Assembly (NCBI GenBank): GCA_003988855.1
Contig: QYAI01000096.1
Coordinates: 45,934 to 109,933 of the forward strand
Length of the DNA: 64,000 nt
Direction of reading: 5' to 3'
Source: Arachnopeziza araneosa
Taxonomy: Eukaryota > Ascomycota > Leotiomycetes > Helotiales > Arachnopezizaceae
Each line of letters opens with the position of its first letter. Position 1 is the first letter of the stretch. The position numbers and the translations under genes are program-made. This document shows, piece after piece, positions 11,601 through 23,179 of the stretch. Under the pieces are notes generated by a model that was given only the letters and a program-made list of their open reading frames with translations, was not told the origin of the DNA and ran no database searches.

Positions 11601-13240
11601 TGAGTCTCATCGTGCGTAAACCAGATCAGTTATTAATCAAATCCTCTTGCAGAGCATTCTTCAATTGTTACAGCGAACCTCGGCTTCACTCTTTGCTTTT
11701 CAAACATTCAGACTATTCGACTGGCTGGATTGCTAGGCTTGAGGTCTTGGAAGTGGCCAACGGTGTCAAGGTCATGACAAAGGACATCCCTCTCGACACA
11801 GGAGAAGTGCTGCTGCACTTGTATCAAACATTACTAGATGGTTGTGCTCAGTTTCCCATCGCGATAAGTCCAAGTGGTCGTCACATTACCGTTCTCAGAA
11901 CCCTCTACACTTTCGTAAGCAATGACAATCTGCAAGGTGGTTTGCACTGTGTCTCTAGTATCATCTCATTGCCAGAAAACAATGCCAATAGAGGATTTTG
12001 GTCGTTGCCAAAGAAAGATGCCACAGGATATGTTATTGAGGATCATGCAAGAATGCACCGACAAGACATGGGGAGAATATTTCATTACTGGGTATTCTTC
12101 GATCAGCAAGGGCGGGATCTGTGTTTCACTGAACATACCCGGGGGCACGCGCATTCCTTCAGCATCTTCCAGCTATCACCAGTAACTGTTAAATCTCTCA
12201 AATTAGAGCTCAATTTTCAGATACAGCAATGCTGCTTACTTCAACATCCCTATCTCTTACTAGCGTCGAAAAAGTTGTCCAAGTCTCAAGCCAGCAAGGG
12301 CTTCGAATTGGTTTTTCATCCTTTTCATCCCGCACTTGCTATTGCTGGAGATACGGGAATCTATATATGGAACTACTCCTTTGGTGAGCTGAACTCTGAG
12401 TAATACAAGCGTCCGGCGCACAAATGCTGACAAAAGCTAGGACTCAATCCTAAACCAACCCGCATTGAGAGTGGTAGAGCGTTATCGTACAATGAATCAT
12501 TACGGACTGATGCCACGAAACAGCTTTCTTATGACGTTTTTGCATTCTCTACTGATGGCGAGTCTCTTATAACGAAGACATCTACTGGTGTTCCAAATAT
12601 CCAAAGCATTAACAGCTACTTATTACAAAAAAGAGACCACGATGATGATTTGGACGTGGAAGACAAGCGAAAAGGCAAATCAAACGAAGAGAGTCTTGCA
12701 ATCTTGCTCTCCCACGCAGCGGGAAAATCATACACAGGACCAGAAATAGTATTAACCAGCAATGGTGTGCTTACCATTGGAGGTCGTTCTTCGGGAGTTC
12801 TGGCGTCAAATTCAGGCACAGCTTTGACTATTATACCATTCGCGAACGACTCAAGTCTTCCAACTGGAGGGGACCCACTCACGCTGGCCCGACTCCCAAA
12901 ATGGAGCGGATCATCCAAGGTGAATGCCTCAATCATCAGTCCACATAAAAAGGGTGAAACAATCAAAATTGTTTTGGATCAAATTGCCCGTACCCGAAAT
13001 CACTTGGGCGAATCTGGGTATACGGATGAGGATCGTGCTGGTGGACTATCACTCCCGCTCGTAATAGAACCCTCTATCGCATCGCTGTCACAAATGAATC
13101 AACTTCCTGTAGAATCATGGATTCAAACGGCGCTTCTAAGAGGTACCAACGCGGCAATAAGCGAGCCAAATAAGGAGGAGTTGTCAACGAGCATAATCAG
13201 GCCCTGTGATATAACGGAAAAAATACAACGAAAAGACTGA
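8649..13240 (+). CDS. NACHT-domain STAND (NLR-like) protein
   Basis: Eight exons chain in frame: 8649-8945, 9040-9253, 9296-9450, 9508-9529, 9589-9780, 9833-11594, 11653-12383, 12441-13240, giving 1390 residues. The helical N-terminal region (1-260) resembles the DUF7708-like segments preceding NACHT domains in many fungal proteins. The linker carries WLHQSIHPE and IWVNGKPGSGKT: the Walker A lies at about residues 294-301 and Walker B (RLFLVLDGLDE) at about 392-402. An SRETIK sensor-like block follows, then a winged-helix-like segment with GFRFIHASVKEYF. The C-terminal third (about 880-1390) lacks ankyrin or TPR repeats. It has a blade-like segment (FELVFHPFHPALAIA..GIYIWNY) suggesting a divergent beta-propeller, followed by a low-complexity tail. 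Fungal NACHT proteins are NTP-driven sensors that switch on cell-death effectors. It directly follows a HET gene. One 22-bp microexon and the GTCTGC donor of intron 1 are the least certain parts of the model. Confidence 0.88.
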
Positions 13241-14370
13241 TTTTCGTAAGCACAGAAACTGAATTGTATTTTGAACAAAAGTCTGTATACAGTGGGGTAA
13301 GATAGTAGGGTTGGTGTAAAGTAGGAAATCCGAAAGATTTTGTATGCAATCAATCGAGAAAAAGAAAACGCAATTACAATAAATAAATATCATTCAAGAA
13401 AACAGAATAAATTCAAGAAAGATACTATTTGGTCATTCGAGAAGCTTATCTAAATAGATAGCTGTCGTAAAACTAGTAAATCATTAGGTCATTGTCCGGT
13501 TAGATGAAATTCGCACAAAAGAACTCGGGGGAAAAACAGAGCAAGACATATATAACAGCCGAACTTGGAGTGATGAAAAGAAGACTCATTTCCATTTTAC
13601 ATTCCTGGCACGAGTCCTGGAGTTGACTTGCCAAACCACATGAAAGCCGTTGCTTCTTAAACTTTTTGGTAATCAGAAAACAAGGTTTTGTCAGAGTATC
13701 TCCAACAGGCTCTGATCGTTGACTCTGCGAAATCCAAACTCCGTGAATCCGGTTTCTGGTTTACTTTGGAATTCAGAGAAGTCTTAAATGCAACGAGTTT
13801 TCATTCTCAGATAATTGATATCATGGTCGTGATGTTCTGTGAGCAGATGTGGTCTGAAAAGAGAAGCGTGAGCGAGGGACGAAGTGTGGTTTGAGCTGGA
13901 CTCCCTGAACATTCGGCAGTGGCTTAGCGAGACACTATACTCAAAGCGATATTTACAATTAAGAAGACTTTGCAGAACGAGATTTACCGAATTTTCAGCA
14001 TTAGTTAGATATTTGTTAATCAGCTCTCATCCATCTCATATTATTCTTTCGGGTATCTAAACTATCATAATCCACAAACCGAATTCATCTAGTATACTAA
14101 TATATACATTATCTACCACCCACCCCCAAACCATTTGGTATCAAATCTAAATCAGAATCTACCCGAACACCAAATGCTTGCTCTCCCAATGCAAACAAAA
14201 GTACACAGGATAAGTCCTATCTTATGCGTTTCTTCGGCGTCTCCTCCCTGCTATCCATCATTCGGATTTATTGCCATCCCATAAAATCATTCCCTCTGCT
14301 CAAACCCAAATCCGATCAATGCAAGGTTCCCGATTCATAGTTCTCAGTTGATGTTAATTAAACTTTTCAG
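13241..14370. other. Intergenic region between convergent genes
   Basis: AT-rich DNA separates the 3' ends of the NACHT gene (plus strand) and the histidine kinase gene (minus strand). A 68-codon frame at 13688-13894 has no recognisable features. Nothing else is supported. Confidence 0.5.
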
Positions 14371-17300
14371 TCACGAGTTCTCACCCTTCAACACCGGCGG
14401 TGCACTCCAACTTCTCTCCACCTCATTCGGTCTCACCGGTGCTGCCGCACTCTTAATCTGCCTCTCAATCTCCGGCAATAATTCTGGGATACGGAAGGGC
14501 TTTGTAACGACAGAATCCATACCCGCTTCTTTCGCCTCGCTGATCTGAGCACTTCTCGCGTTGGCCGTAACCGCAATAACAGGCACATGGCCTTTTACCT
14601 CGCCCTTCGCTTCCATTTCGCGGATCTTCCGTACGCAGGTTAGACCATCCATGACAGGCATTTCGAGGTCCATAAGGATGATATCGAGAGGGATAGGAGA
14701 GGATGTGGTGGGAGAGAAAGAGGTTGTGGAAAGGAATGAGAGGGCTTCGAGCCCGTGGTTTGCGACATGGACGATGCAGCCTGCGGAACGGAGTTGTTTG
14801 GAGAGGACTTTCTGATTGACGATGTTGTCTTCAACGATCAAGACATTTTTGGGCCTAGCCACCGCCTCTTCATCATTGCTAGGGAGGGCGCCATTTCTCA
14901 GATGTGCCAGAGTCTTGGAATTGAGTATTCTGGTTTGAGCACGCATATTAAGTTCGCGGTTCGCTGATGAGTCGATTTGCTTATCTGGAGCTTCACAGCG
15001 ACGTGCGCGAACATAAAACGCGAAGGTGCTGCCAACTCCGGCCTTGGATGCCACACCAATCTGTCCACCTTGCAGCTCAGTCAATTCACGGGATATGAAG
15101 AGACCAAGTCCTGAGCCACCATATTGTACATGGGTACGGGGTGAGGCTTGTGAGAAGCGCTTAAAGAGGAGTTCGCGCTCGTATTCATCAAGACCTCGTC
15201 CTGTGTCGCTTACTTCAACCCGAAGGAAAAGAGTTTGGCCTGCGCCCCAATCAGAACTAAGAGAATGATCATTGCGCGACGAGCTTCGTGCCAGATATTG
15301 AATGCCATGGATAGAATCAGGTGGGTTGATGGATGCAGCTACCGTAATTTTTATTTTCCGTTCCGACTCAGATTGTGTAAATTTGATAGCGTTCGTCGTT
15401 AGGTTGATGAGGACTTGGAGGAGACGAGACGGATCTAGCTTTACCCAATCCACAGAGAGCGCGCCATACGAGGGATCTAGAATGAAGCGAAGATTGACAT
15501 CCGTTTTTTGTAATTCGTTGTCGAACATCTTGAGCGCATTTTCGATCACCGAGATGGGTTGGACTTCGACTGGTGTTATCAAAAGGAGATCGGAATCGAG
15601 TTTAGAAAGAGTGAGAATGTCGTCAATAATGCGCTTCTGATGTTGAGCACAGAGAACGATGGTCTGGGCCGCATCTTCATAGCCATCCACCATTTCTCTT
15701 GGGATTGTAACATTCTTGGTCTCACCACCGAACTCGTTCAGAGAAGTACTAATCCAGTCTGCACATTGAATGATGGCAGAGAGTGGATTTCTCATCTCAC
15801 TAGTTCTCGTCAGCAAATAATAGTGAGCCTAGAAGCATAATTACTGTGAAGTCATATCGATAAAATTCTCTTGCTGTCTTTTCAGCTCCATTGCTTCCAG
15901 CATCTTTCGAGTTTGAAATCCCTCCATCCATTTTTGTCGAGAGATGTCCGTAATGCATCCAAGTACACTAGTCACAGTGCCATCTTCCCTCTTCTCGGGA
16001 TAGGCAGCAGCTAAGATCCACGAATACCCTTCCACTTTCTCTTCACCTACTAGATTTTCAGCTTCGAATTTGCGCTTCAGCCTGATTTCGAAATTCACAA
16101 CTTCGCCACTCATCAGCTTCGCCCATTGAGTGTCCATGAGCTGATGATCTTCTTTAACAAGGACATCATACCAGCTCATGGGAGTGCGGACATCTCGTGG
16201 GTGCTCGGTCATAGTGAAATAATCCTCATTGGCATAAATAATTACGCCCTCAGAATCAATATGAAACATTCCAACCGGAGCTAAATCAGCCATTTGCCGA
16301 AACCTTGTCTCAGTCTCTAGCGCTTCATGTGTTGTGATAGCTAGCTTTCTAGAAAGTAAATTCTTATCGTGGGTAGCTTGCTCAGCAGCCATGATTCCCC
16401 TTCCGATCTCCTCTTCAAATAGGACAGCAGAGGCCATGGCTGCTGCCAATTGCCGGTTCAATAACTCAACAAATACTCGATAATCTTCATCAAAAGCTCT
16501 TCTAGGGTTCACACCAGCGATAAGGAAACCAAGAATGTTATCACCAGTCGAACTGATTGGTAAGAAAACAGCTGCTTCACAGAGAAGCTCGCCATTCATA
16601 TTGATTGACAGCGATTTAAGTACTTCCGGTAGTGTGCCGTTTTCTGCCAGCAGCAACGTGGAAGACTTTTTCTTTATCAAGTCCAAAAAATTCGGGAGAA
16701 ATTCTTCCATTGCACTCTTGCTTGTGATGCGCCTTGGCATGACACTCAAGTCTGGGATCCGAACGCCGCCTTCAAGTACCCAGTTGCGAAGATTCTGAGA
16801 CATCTCGGATGATTCAGAAAGCGTCTCATTAACATCACTGCCGGCTGAGTAAAGGGCCACAAATGGAAGATCAAAATGATTCGTGTCAAGTCCCAAAAGT
16901 AGTTGCTGCCAGAAATCCTTGGGTTCTCGGGATGACGAAATGTATTGACTAACTCGGAGCATGCATGCCATTCGTCTGTCCGCAATAACCTGCTTTGTAG
17001 TCTCAAAAACGGGATTGTAACTAGACTTTGTTAACTCTGCAACAGCACAGATGCATAAAACTCACAAAGCAACTTCTCCACTATCAGTATAGATAGGGAC
17101 AATCGCAATAGAGAAGTACGTCTCTTCGAGACTTCCATGCCTCTCCCGTTCAATGTAAAATCGTGCATCATCGATAACATATGCCTTCCCGGTCTTGTAC
17201 ACAGTCTCAAAAGCCGGATTAAAGTCCTCTTGAACTTCTGCCCAAGCTTCAGAGAATGTTTTGCCAAGCATTCGTGGATGTTTCTGACCCAATACTGGAA

Positions 17301-18174
17301 TATATGATTCGTTGTACAGAAGTGTGCGGCTCCTTCCCCAATACAAAGTCGCAGGTCGTGGATCAGCCATCAAGACGTTAGCCATCCTACGGAGGTCGTT
17401 GGACCAGGATGATATAGGTCCTAACTCTGTTGACTCCCAGTCGTAACTTGAAATGAATTTAAGGTGGCTCGATAATTCCATTTTCGGAACTGGTATCGTC
17501 CAATCCATAATTCCACAATCTATCTGAGCGGGACTCTCCCGTCCAAGATCTTTCGAGTTTGGTTTATTGCTTGGAAAAGTTACGACTCTGGCTTCTCTGC
17601 GAAGCCTGAAAGCTGCAAGTTGTTCATCGATAGGCTCGCTTGGAGGTATTGCTGCCCGCGACTGAGCCCTTGGTTTCTCATCCATGCTTGGTAACGGAAT
17701 GTTTGCTTTCAACACATCCGACTGCCTTCTTGGTTGAAAGTCCACCGGCTGCGCGCCAACTTCTCCAGTTACAACTCGCCATCTCTTCCTTATAGTTTTG
17801 GCCGTCCATTTCACTCCAGAATAGGTCATATAAAATCCGCTGCTGTTGTTTCGTTGCATCGATGTCGCCCAGTCTACGAATGAAGCATATTTCCCATCCC
17901 GTACCGCCCCAGAGCCCGTGGTGTTCTTCGCGATCCTCGATTCCAGCAGTGGTATCTCGTGCAGGCTTGCATTGCAGTATATGGGCACTGGCCTCGTCGC
18001 GCTGTCAAGGTCAAGTATGAAGGCGGGCCGGTCGTCAATCTCAAGGAATTCGACGATGCCTATCGACTGCAGTTGACGCTGTATTTCTTCGTCGGTAGTG
18101 ATATGCGGTACTGGTTTCGAGGCTCCGAAATCTGCTGCTTGCATTTCGGAGTCTGCAGAGCTCGAGTCAACCAT
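14371..18174 (-). CDS. Hybrid sensor histidine kinase with C-terminal receiver
   Basis: Three exons on the minus strand (18174-17066, 17020-15845, 15799-14371; two 45-bp introns) encode 1237 residues. The N-terminal half has PAS/GAF-like sensor sequence, including W.ST.LGPISSW near residue 260 and FYNPVFETT..VIADRRM across the first splice junction. A PAS domain (FRQMADLAPVGMFHID) lies at about 600-720. The H-box is TSHEMRNPLSAI with phospho-accepting His762, whose codon is split by the second intron. The HATPase domain shows the N-box (TNAIKF, Asn about 898) and glycine boxes DTGRGLD and GGSGLGL. The receiver has VLIVEDN, phospho-accepting Asp about 1139 in LMDLEMPVMDG, the switch threonine in AVTAN and the lysine in VTKPF. 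Such kinases feed Ypd1-type phosphorelays controlling stress and development. All catalytic residues are present. I see no membrane segments, so it is probably cytosolic. The fungal kinase class was not determined. Confidence 0.95.
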
Positions 18175-19418
18175 TTTCTTGCCGTTTCTTTGTTTCGATC
18201 GAATTGCCCCACTCTGGAATCTTGCTCCCGCTTGAACTTCAACCTTTGCGCCGTGCTTGACCTCAAAACCCGTCGCATTTCAACACGAGACCAAGGAGGG
18301 GAGTATGAGATCATACAGAGCAAGCGCCTTTGACGCTTTGCCGCTCGGCGAGGGGTTGAATCGCGGAGGGCCATAATTTTCCTTCTGGAGGTTCAGGGGG
18401 TGTGGAAGTCCATCTACGGTTCCTAGTCTGCAGCGCGGGACAGGGAACTCATTAAAATCTAGATGGTATAAAATGGGTCTTATGCAGAGGAAAACTTGGC
18501 GAGTCTCATCTTTTCATCCGCGGAAATCATTTCGTGAAACGATCGGTCTCGGGAATCCTCACTATCTAATGCTGCAGCGATGCGATGCCTCGTCGGTACG
18601 TGCCTATGTACTAGGATTGAGCAATTTGAAGATACGGAAATGCCTCCGTAATAATCTAAAAATGGATAGGAATTACTGGCGCCAAATTTACGATGCCAAG
18701 CCTCTTTCGTCAGCGGAAGTCGGAACACCTATCAAGGGGAAAGACACAACCCGCCATATGAAAGCGAATTGAGGTGGAGGTATATAGAGATGTAGTCGCA
18801 TGAATATACCAGATGATTTCTTAGTGGTCATTGAAAAAGTTCAGTCCACGGGAAAGGGCAAAAATCGTGTCAGAATCCAACTCGGCGGGGTCATGGCGGG
18901 GTCAGACGGTGCTTCTACCTGGTCTGCTCATAGTTTATGAGTATGATTAACTACTTCACTAAAGCAAGTCAAAATGGCGTATAATATCCGGTACATCCGC
19001 CCTTATCTCTTTCTCATCTTCTTCTTTTCTGGTCGTTGCTGGTAAGCAAGCAAGGCTGAAGTACAAAACAAAGAGATGATGTTATGTATAAGAAGTGTAA
19101 GTGGCACAATGGTAATCCAACTCCTTTCAGCTGCAAGTGGAGAGAAGGAAAGATGAGCATATATTTACTATGGAATGGATATAGAAATGAACATCTAGAC
19201 CCGTCCTGAGGCGACTTACGGATGTAAATATCACAGAGCATCATGAGCAGGAATTTCTAGAAGCTAAATGCATGACGTCTGATGAAAAGGAAAAGATGAA
19301 AGTACAAGTACACATTCACTAAAGTTTTTATGCATAGTCCAGCTGAATCCATCTCTACCTCTATAGCCCCGGACTAGAATGCCCTGACTCCCATCCATTC
19401 GATTCAACCTCGCTCTTT
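18175..19418. other. Intergenic region
   Basis: This holds the promoter and 5' leader of the histidine kinase (minus) and the 3' flank of the small secreted protein (minus). A 99-codon plus-strand frame at 18473-18772 begins with ATG but has no recognised motif, signal peptide or splice context. I do not annotate it as a gene. Confidence 0.45.
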
Positions 19419-20011
19419 CTATTTCCCGCAGAAATCACATTCCCTGAGCGCATCTAGGCGTACGTCAGTATCAGTTTTCCACAGCTCCTTGCATAATTCG
19501 GAAGAGATGGGAAACATACTCGAGCCATAGGTTGGACAATTCTGATCCGTAGCATTGGCAAAGACCCAGCAAAAGTCATCGGGGTCATGATCCCATGAGC
19601 TGTGTAAATATTAGCCTCATCCTGCCGTGCCAATCTCGCCACCTCGATTTTTGTCTACACCGCAATCCCCTATCTTCTTGCTCCCCTCTCTATAATTCCA
19701 GTTCCGCATTCCCAACTCTCCACACAGCATGTTAGGGTTTCCACTTACCAAAGTCCATTGATACACTGTCCATTCGTGCACACACAATCAAAATTATATG
19801 TCTGCTGTGGTTTGAGAAGCTTCACGACGGAACACGACTCATTGTAGCAATAATGGCAATTGACATAATTATTGCCCACAATTTTGCATTGGTGGTTCCC
19901 AGTTTGGCGTTCGGAGAGATCGAGGGTGGTGGCTTCTTCGGGGATGAGATCACTCGTTGGGATTGAGAGAGCGAGGGAGAAGAAGAGGGGGAAGGAAGTG
20001 AAGATTTTCAT
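19419..20011 (-). CDS. Small secreted cysteine-rich SH3-like protein
   Basis: Three exons (20011-19749, 19599-19520, 19453-19419; introns of 149 bp with GTAAGT and 66 bp with GTATGT) give 125 residues. Without splicing the frame ends at 88 residues exactly at a consensus GTAAGT donor, which is why I extend it. Residues 1-18 form a signal peptide. The mature part contains NNYVNCHYC, SVVKLLKP, TYNFDCVC.NGQCI and WDHDPDDFC, with paired cysteines throughout. This order matches fungal secreted proteins with a bacterial-SH3-like fold (VNCR-GPS / VV..L..G..Y.F.C pattern). Size, secretion and cysteine content are also those of effector candidates, but no host activity can be inferred from sequence. 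The gene sits in a gene-poor stretch. The first two exons are fairly secure; the 35-bp last exon is less so. Confidence 0.75.
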
Positions 20012-22600
20012 GGCGATGGAGTGTTGTGGATTGGAATGTGGTTGATGTAGATCGGTTCAATTGACTGAGTTGAAGACGAGTGGATGATGGAGAGAAGATG
20101 ATGGGGATCGAGGGGAAAGAGATGCCTTTTTATGGACTGGGAATGATCTTACTATACGGCCATAACCAGATCTACAAAAGATTTACTACACTTCCAGTCG
20201 GCCGAGAGCGGGATGTATCAATACACGGACATCTTTGGAACTGTGATCTGCTGTTTCCGTTACCAGAGGGATTTTTGGGGGTGTTGAGAGCTGATGTTGT
20301 AAGCCACAATATAAGAGCACAAAACTAGGCACCGCGTGCGTTAGCTACTATTCCATTTGTCCTAGCTGGCACAGACTTATCTCGCCTGTGAACCATGCCA
20401 TGTTTTGATAAGAAGCCTCATATGCAAGTCCTCGATGCGGGACATATTGCTTACGAATAACGCAGCCTCCTCCCGCCTTCCCCGATCATGACTGTGATCA
20501 AGGGACGAAACTGTTCAGGGCAGTGGCTTTTCATATATAGATCATCCTACGATCGTGTAAATCCAAACCCGATTTTGGGGATTTTACCAAAGCCGTGGTT
20601 TTACAAATGAATTTATGCCTTGGTTCATCATAGCATTGAAAGACGAATACATTCATATTGAATCAGTATTTAGGAAACATAATGCCAGGAACAGACGGTA
20701 AACTTTGACAACCTGACATGAACCCAATATAAAGCCATGTCACTACCGATATGGTCGTCAACTTGATTGCTCCCCGAGCGGAAAACTGCCCCAAGGATCC
20801 TATTTATATCCAATCAACTAACAGTGGCTAGATGTAACATGCTGCCTGCAAGTACTCTCAAAAACGAAAACATCAATAAATGCCCATGCTTTCACTAGCT
20901 CCAGCAACCAGGTATTCTGTTGAGCGATGACATAGGCCAGTCGTTATCTAACGGGATGAAAGGAGGATCGGGCTAAATATTTCGGGCGGCGGGTAAAAGC
21001 TGACGCGAGCAGCCGTGTTACGTCCCATATTCAACGTGACTCGGAGAGTTTGACTCGGGAGACTTTAGAATCTGCAATATTGGTTGGCTTGTGAATTCCA
21101 GATCCTACGTACGCACAGACAACACGGGGAGTCTACCATCGTTGTGGAAAGAAAGGCAGAGAGGCTAAACTAATCCACTGGCCTCGAGTAATCAAACCCC
21201 AAAACTTTTATGGTATCTTGCGTCTAAAGTAAGACCTAAATTTCATGGCTGGGTTCTTGTTCTAAATTGAGCATGTTTCTTATGAATGTGCAGATAAAGG
21301 CGTGTAGACTGCCATCTTGAGCTACCGTACCTGTAGAGCTGCAGAAAATCTTATGTGCACTGCAGAACGTTACATTCTTGTAAACAAATGGAACTCTCAA
21401 TTTGTGCAGAATAAGCTCTAGACGAGTCAACAATGACAGACTGTGTCGATCATTTAAACGTAATGATGATCTACTATTAGCATTGGCACAGGCACTAGTC
21501 GATGCAACATAAGGAAATTTTTTTGGCATTTCTGGTACCGACGAGAGCGTCCATGTGGTAAGCCGGGAGCAACCGACAATGATTTACACCATATCCAACT
21601 CGCTTAGGGGTCTACCCCTGGACTGTCTAGTTCAATATGAAACCATGCAACACTAAGTAAAATATTAGAATGATAATATGGGTAAACAGTGGTGGAATAT
21701 CTCTGGAAAAGAGTGAAGAAGCGGGTTGGAAAGTAATTCGCTCGGTTGATTCACCAGCACAACATTGAGATGCGAACCATAGTTTGGAGGAACCGGCTTA
21801 CCGTTGTACAGCATGGAAGATCGAACGGGATATCTCATTACTTTGGATAAAGATCGCAAGACGGTATCCTTTCCGGTCTTGTTGGCTTCCAGAGATGAGA
21901 ACATTCGAAATGTTGGAGACAAGAAGCCATCCGAAAAAAAGCGTGAAGGAAGGAGCAGAACTGCTTAGGCTCAAAACGATACATCTACACGACGACCAGC
22001 CCGTGGTCTGCGATCCCTTCAAGGTTTGAATGGGTCAGGAATCGAGTAAATGCAGAGCACTAAATGACGTACACTGTGCATGCCTTGGGCATACACCGAT
22101 ACATTTGATGGCCAGACACATCAAAAGAAGAAGCTCCGAACGAACTCGGAAAATGAAGCCAAATAGAGGACCAACAGAAATGCAAGCAGATAGATGAGGT
22201 TGAGACGTAATCTGAGCATCGCTAGCATGCAAGTTGAGAAGATGCGTAAGGCTTTACTACTGAGTGCGTGAAGAAACTCGAGTAGAGCACGGTGATTGAG
22301 AAAGGTAAATAGAAAGGAAGAGAGCGAACCAGACCATAGAATTCGACGAAACTCAAAATCTCCAATTCATGACAGGCCTGGTAGATAAGAGATCCAATCA
22401 GCGTTGAATATGCCTTGCTAATCTGTGCTAAGCCCATCAGGACCAAAATAGAAGAGGGTCTTGATCTTGGTCTTGGCCTCTTGATGAGAGATATTAAACT
22501 TTTTATGTCCCTTGAAGTCACATCTGACTTCATCTTTCGCTCCTTCCGCTACCCCGCCAGACCAAACATGACTTTCTGAATAGCACATCGCTGTAAGCGT
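20012..22600. other. Gene-poor region of 2.6 kb
   Basis: No gene is supported. Short overlapping frames occur on both strands at about 21665-22030 and 22222-22533; they start with ATG or near-cognate codons but show no family motif. Possible degenerate coding DNA lies at 21665-21922 on the minus strand, where the translation looks protein-like (SKVMRYPVRSSMLYNGKP) but is isolated. No tRNA or repeat array was seen. Confidence 0.4.
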
Positions 22601-22990
22601 CTATTGCTGTTGCGACACAAAATCATCAACAGGTCGTTTTAAACGAGTCATGGAAGGCCGCAATACAATCATCTGCCAGAGAGTCGTTGTTCTCTTTGGT
22701 CGTAAGAAGGGATTCTCGGTGGTGGGGATGTATGCGGACATGTCAAATGACTGGTGGTGTCCAAGGTGAAAGCAGCGTAGGTACTTGCAAGTGACGTTAC
22801 TCCTCTCGATTTCCGTGTTTCTTCGGATACTGAGTCGGGATATGTCATCGCTAATGTTCTGAGAAGGTGGTTCTGCCGGTTGGAGGGAACTAGAGCTCAG
22901 TTCGCCATTCTGAGAGCCCTTTGCTGCCGCTAAAAGTAGCCTCACTATGGCAGCGAATTGGGAAGAGACTTGGATATGTTGAGACAACAT
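22601..22990 (-). CDS. Hypothetical protein, weakly supported
   Basis: A true ATG opens a 129-codon frame on the minus strand. The translation has a Ser-rich N-terminal half and a more conserved-looking C-terminal half (TCKYLRCFHLGHHQSFD, then basic WQMIVLRPSMTRLKRP), but I recognise no family. No signal peptide or membrane span is visible. It lies 189 bp beyond the stop of the acyltransferase gene in the same orientation, so it could also be a downstream relic. Support is only the frame length and composition. Confidence 0.25.
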   Translation of the reverse strand: MLSQHIQVSSQFAAIVRLLLAAAKGSQNGELSSSSLQPAEPPSQNISDDISRLSIRRNTEIERSNVTCKYLRCFHLGHHQSFDMSAYIPTTENPFLRPKRTTTLWQMIVLRPSMTRLKRPVDDFVSQQQ

Positions 22991-23179
22991 GAGGTCTCAT
23001 TTCGTGCCGATTTGGGTTCTCTCTTATTTGACATTAGATATCCCGTGATCTATGCATTCAGCATACCCTTCTATCCACGAAGATGCTATCTCAACAGATC
23101 TTCCTTGGGACCCAAACGCCATATACAATGTATGATTCTCAAATGGTACCCGCTAACGCCATGTCTTTGCTTTCCAGTA

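Noticed and set aside
18473..18772. 99-codon plus-strand frame in the promoter of the histidine kinase
   Set aside because: Starts with ATG but shows no family motif, secretion signal or exon partner.
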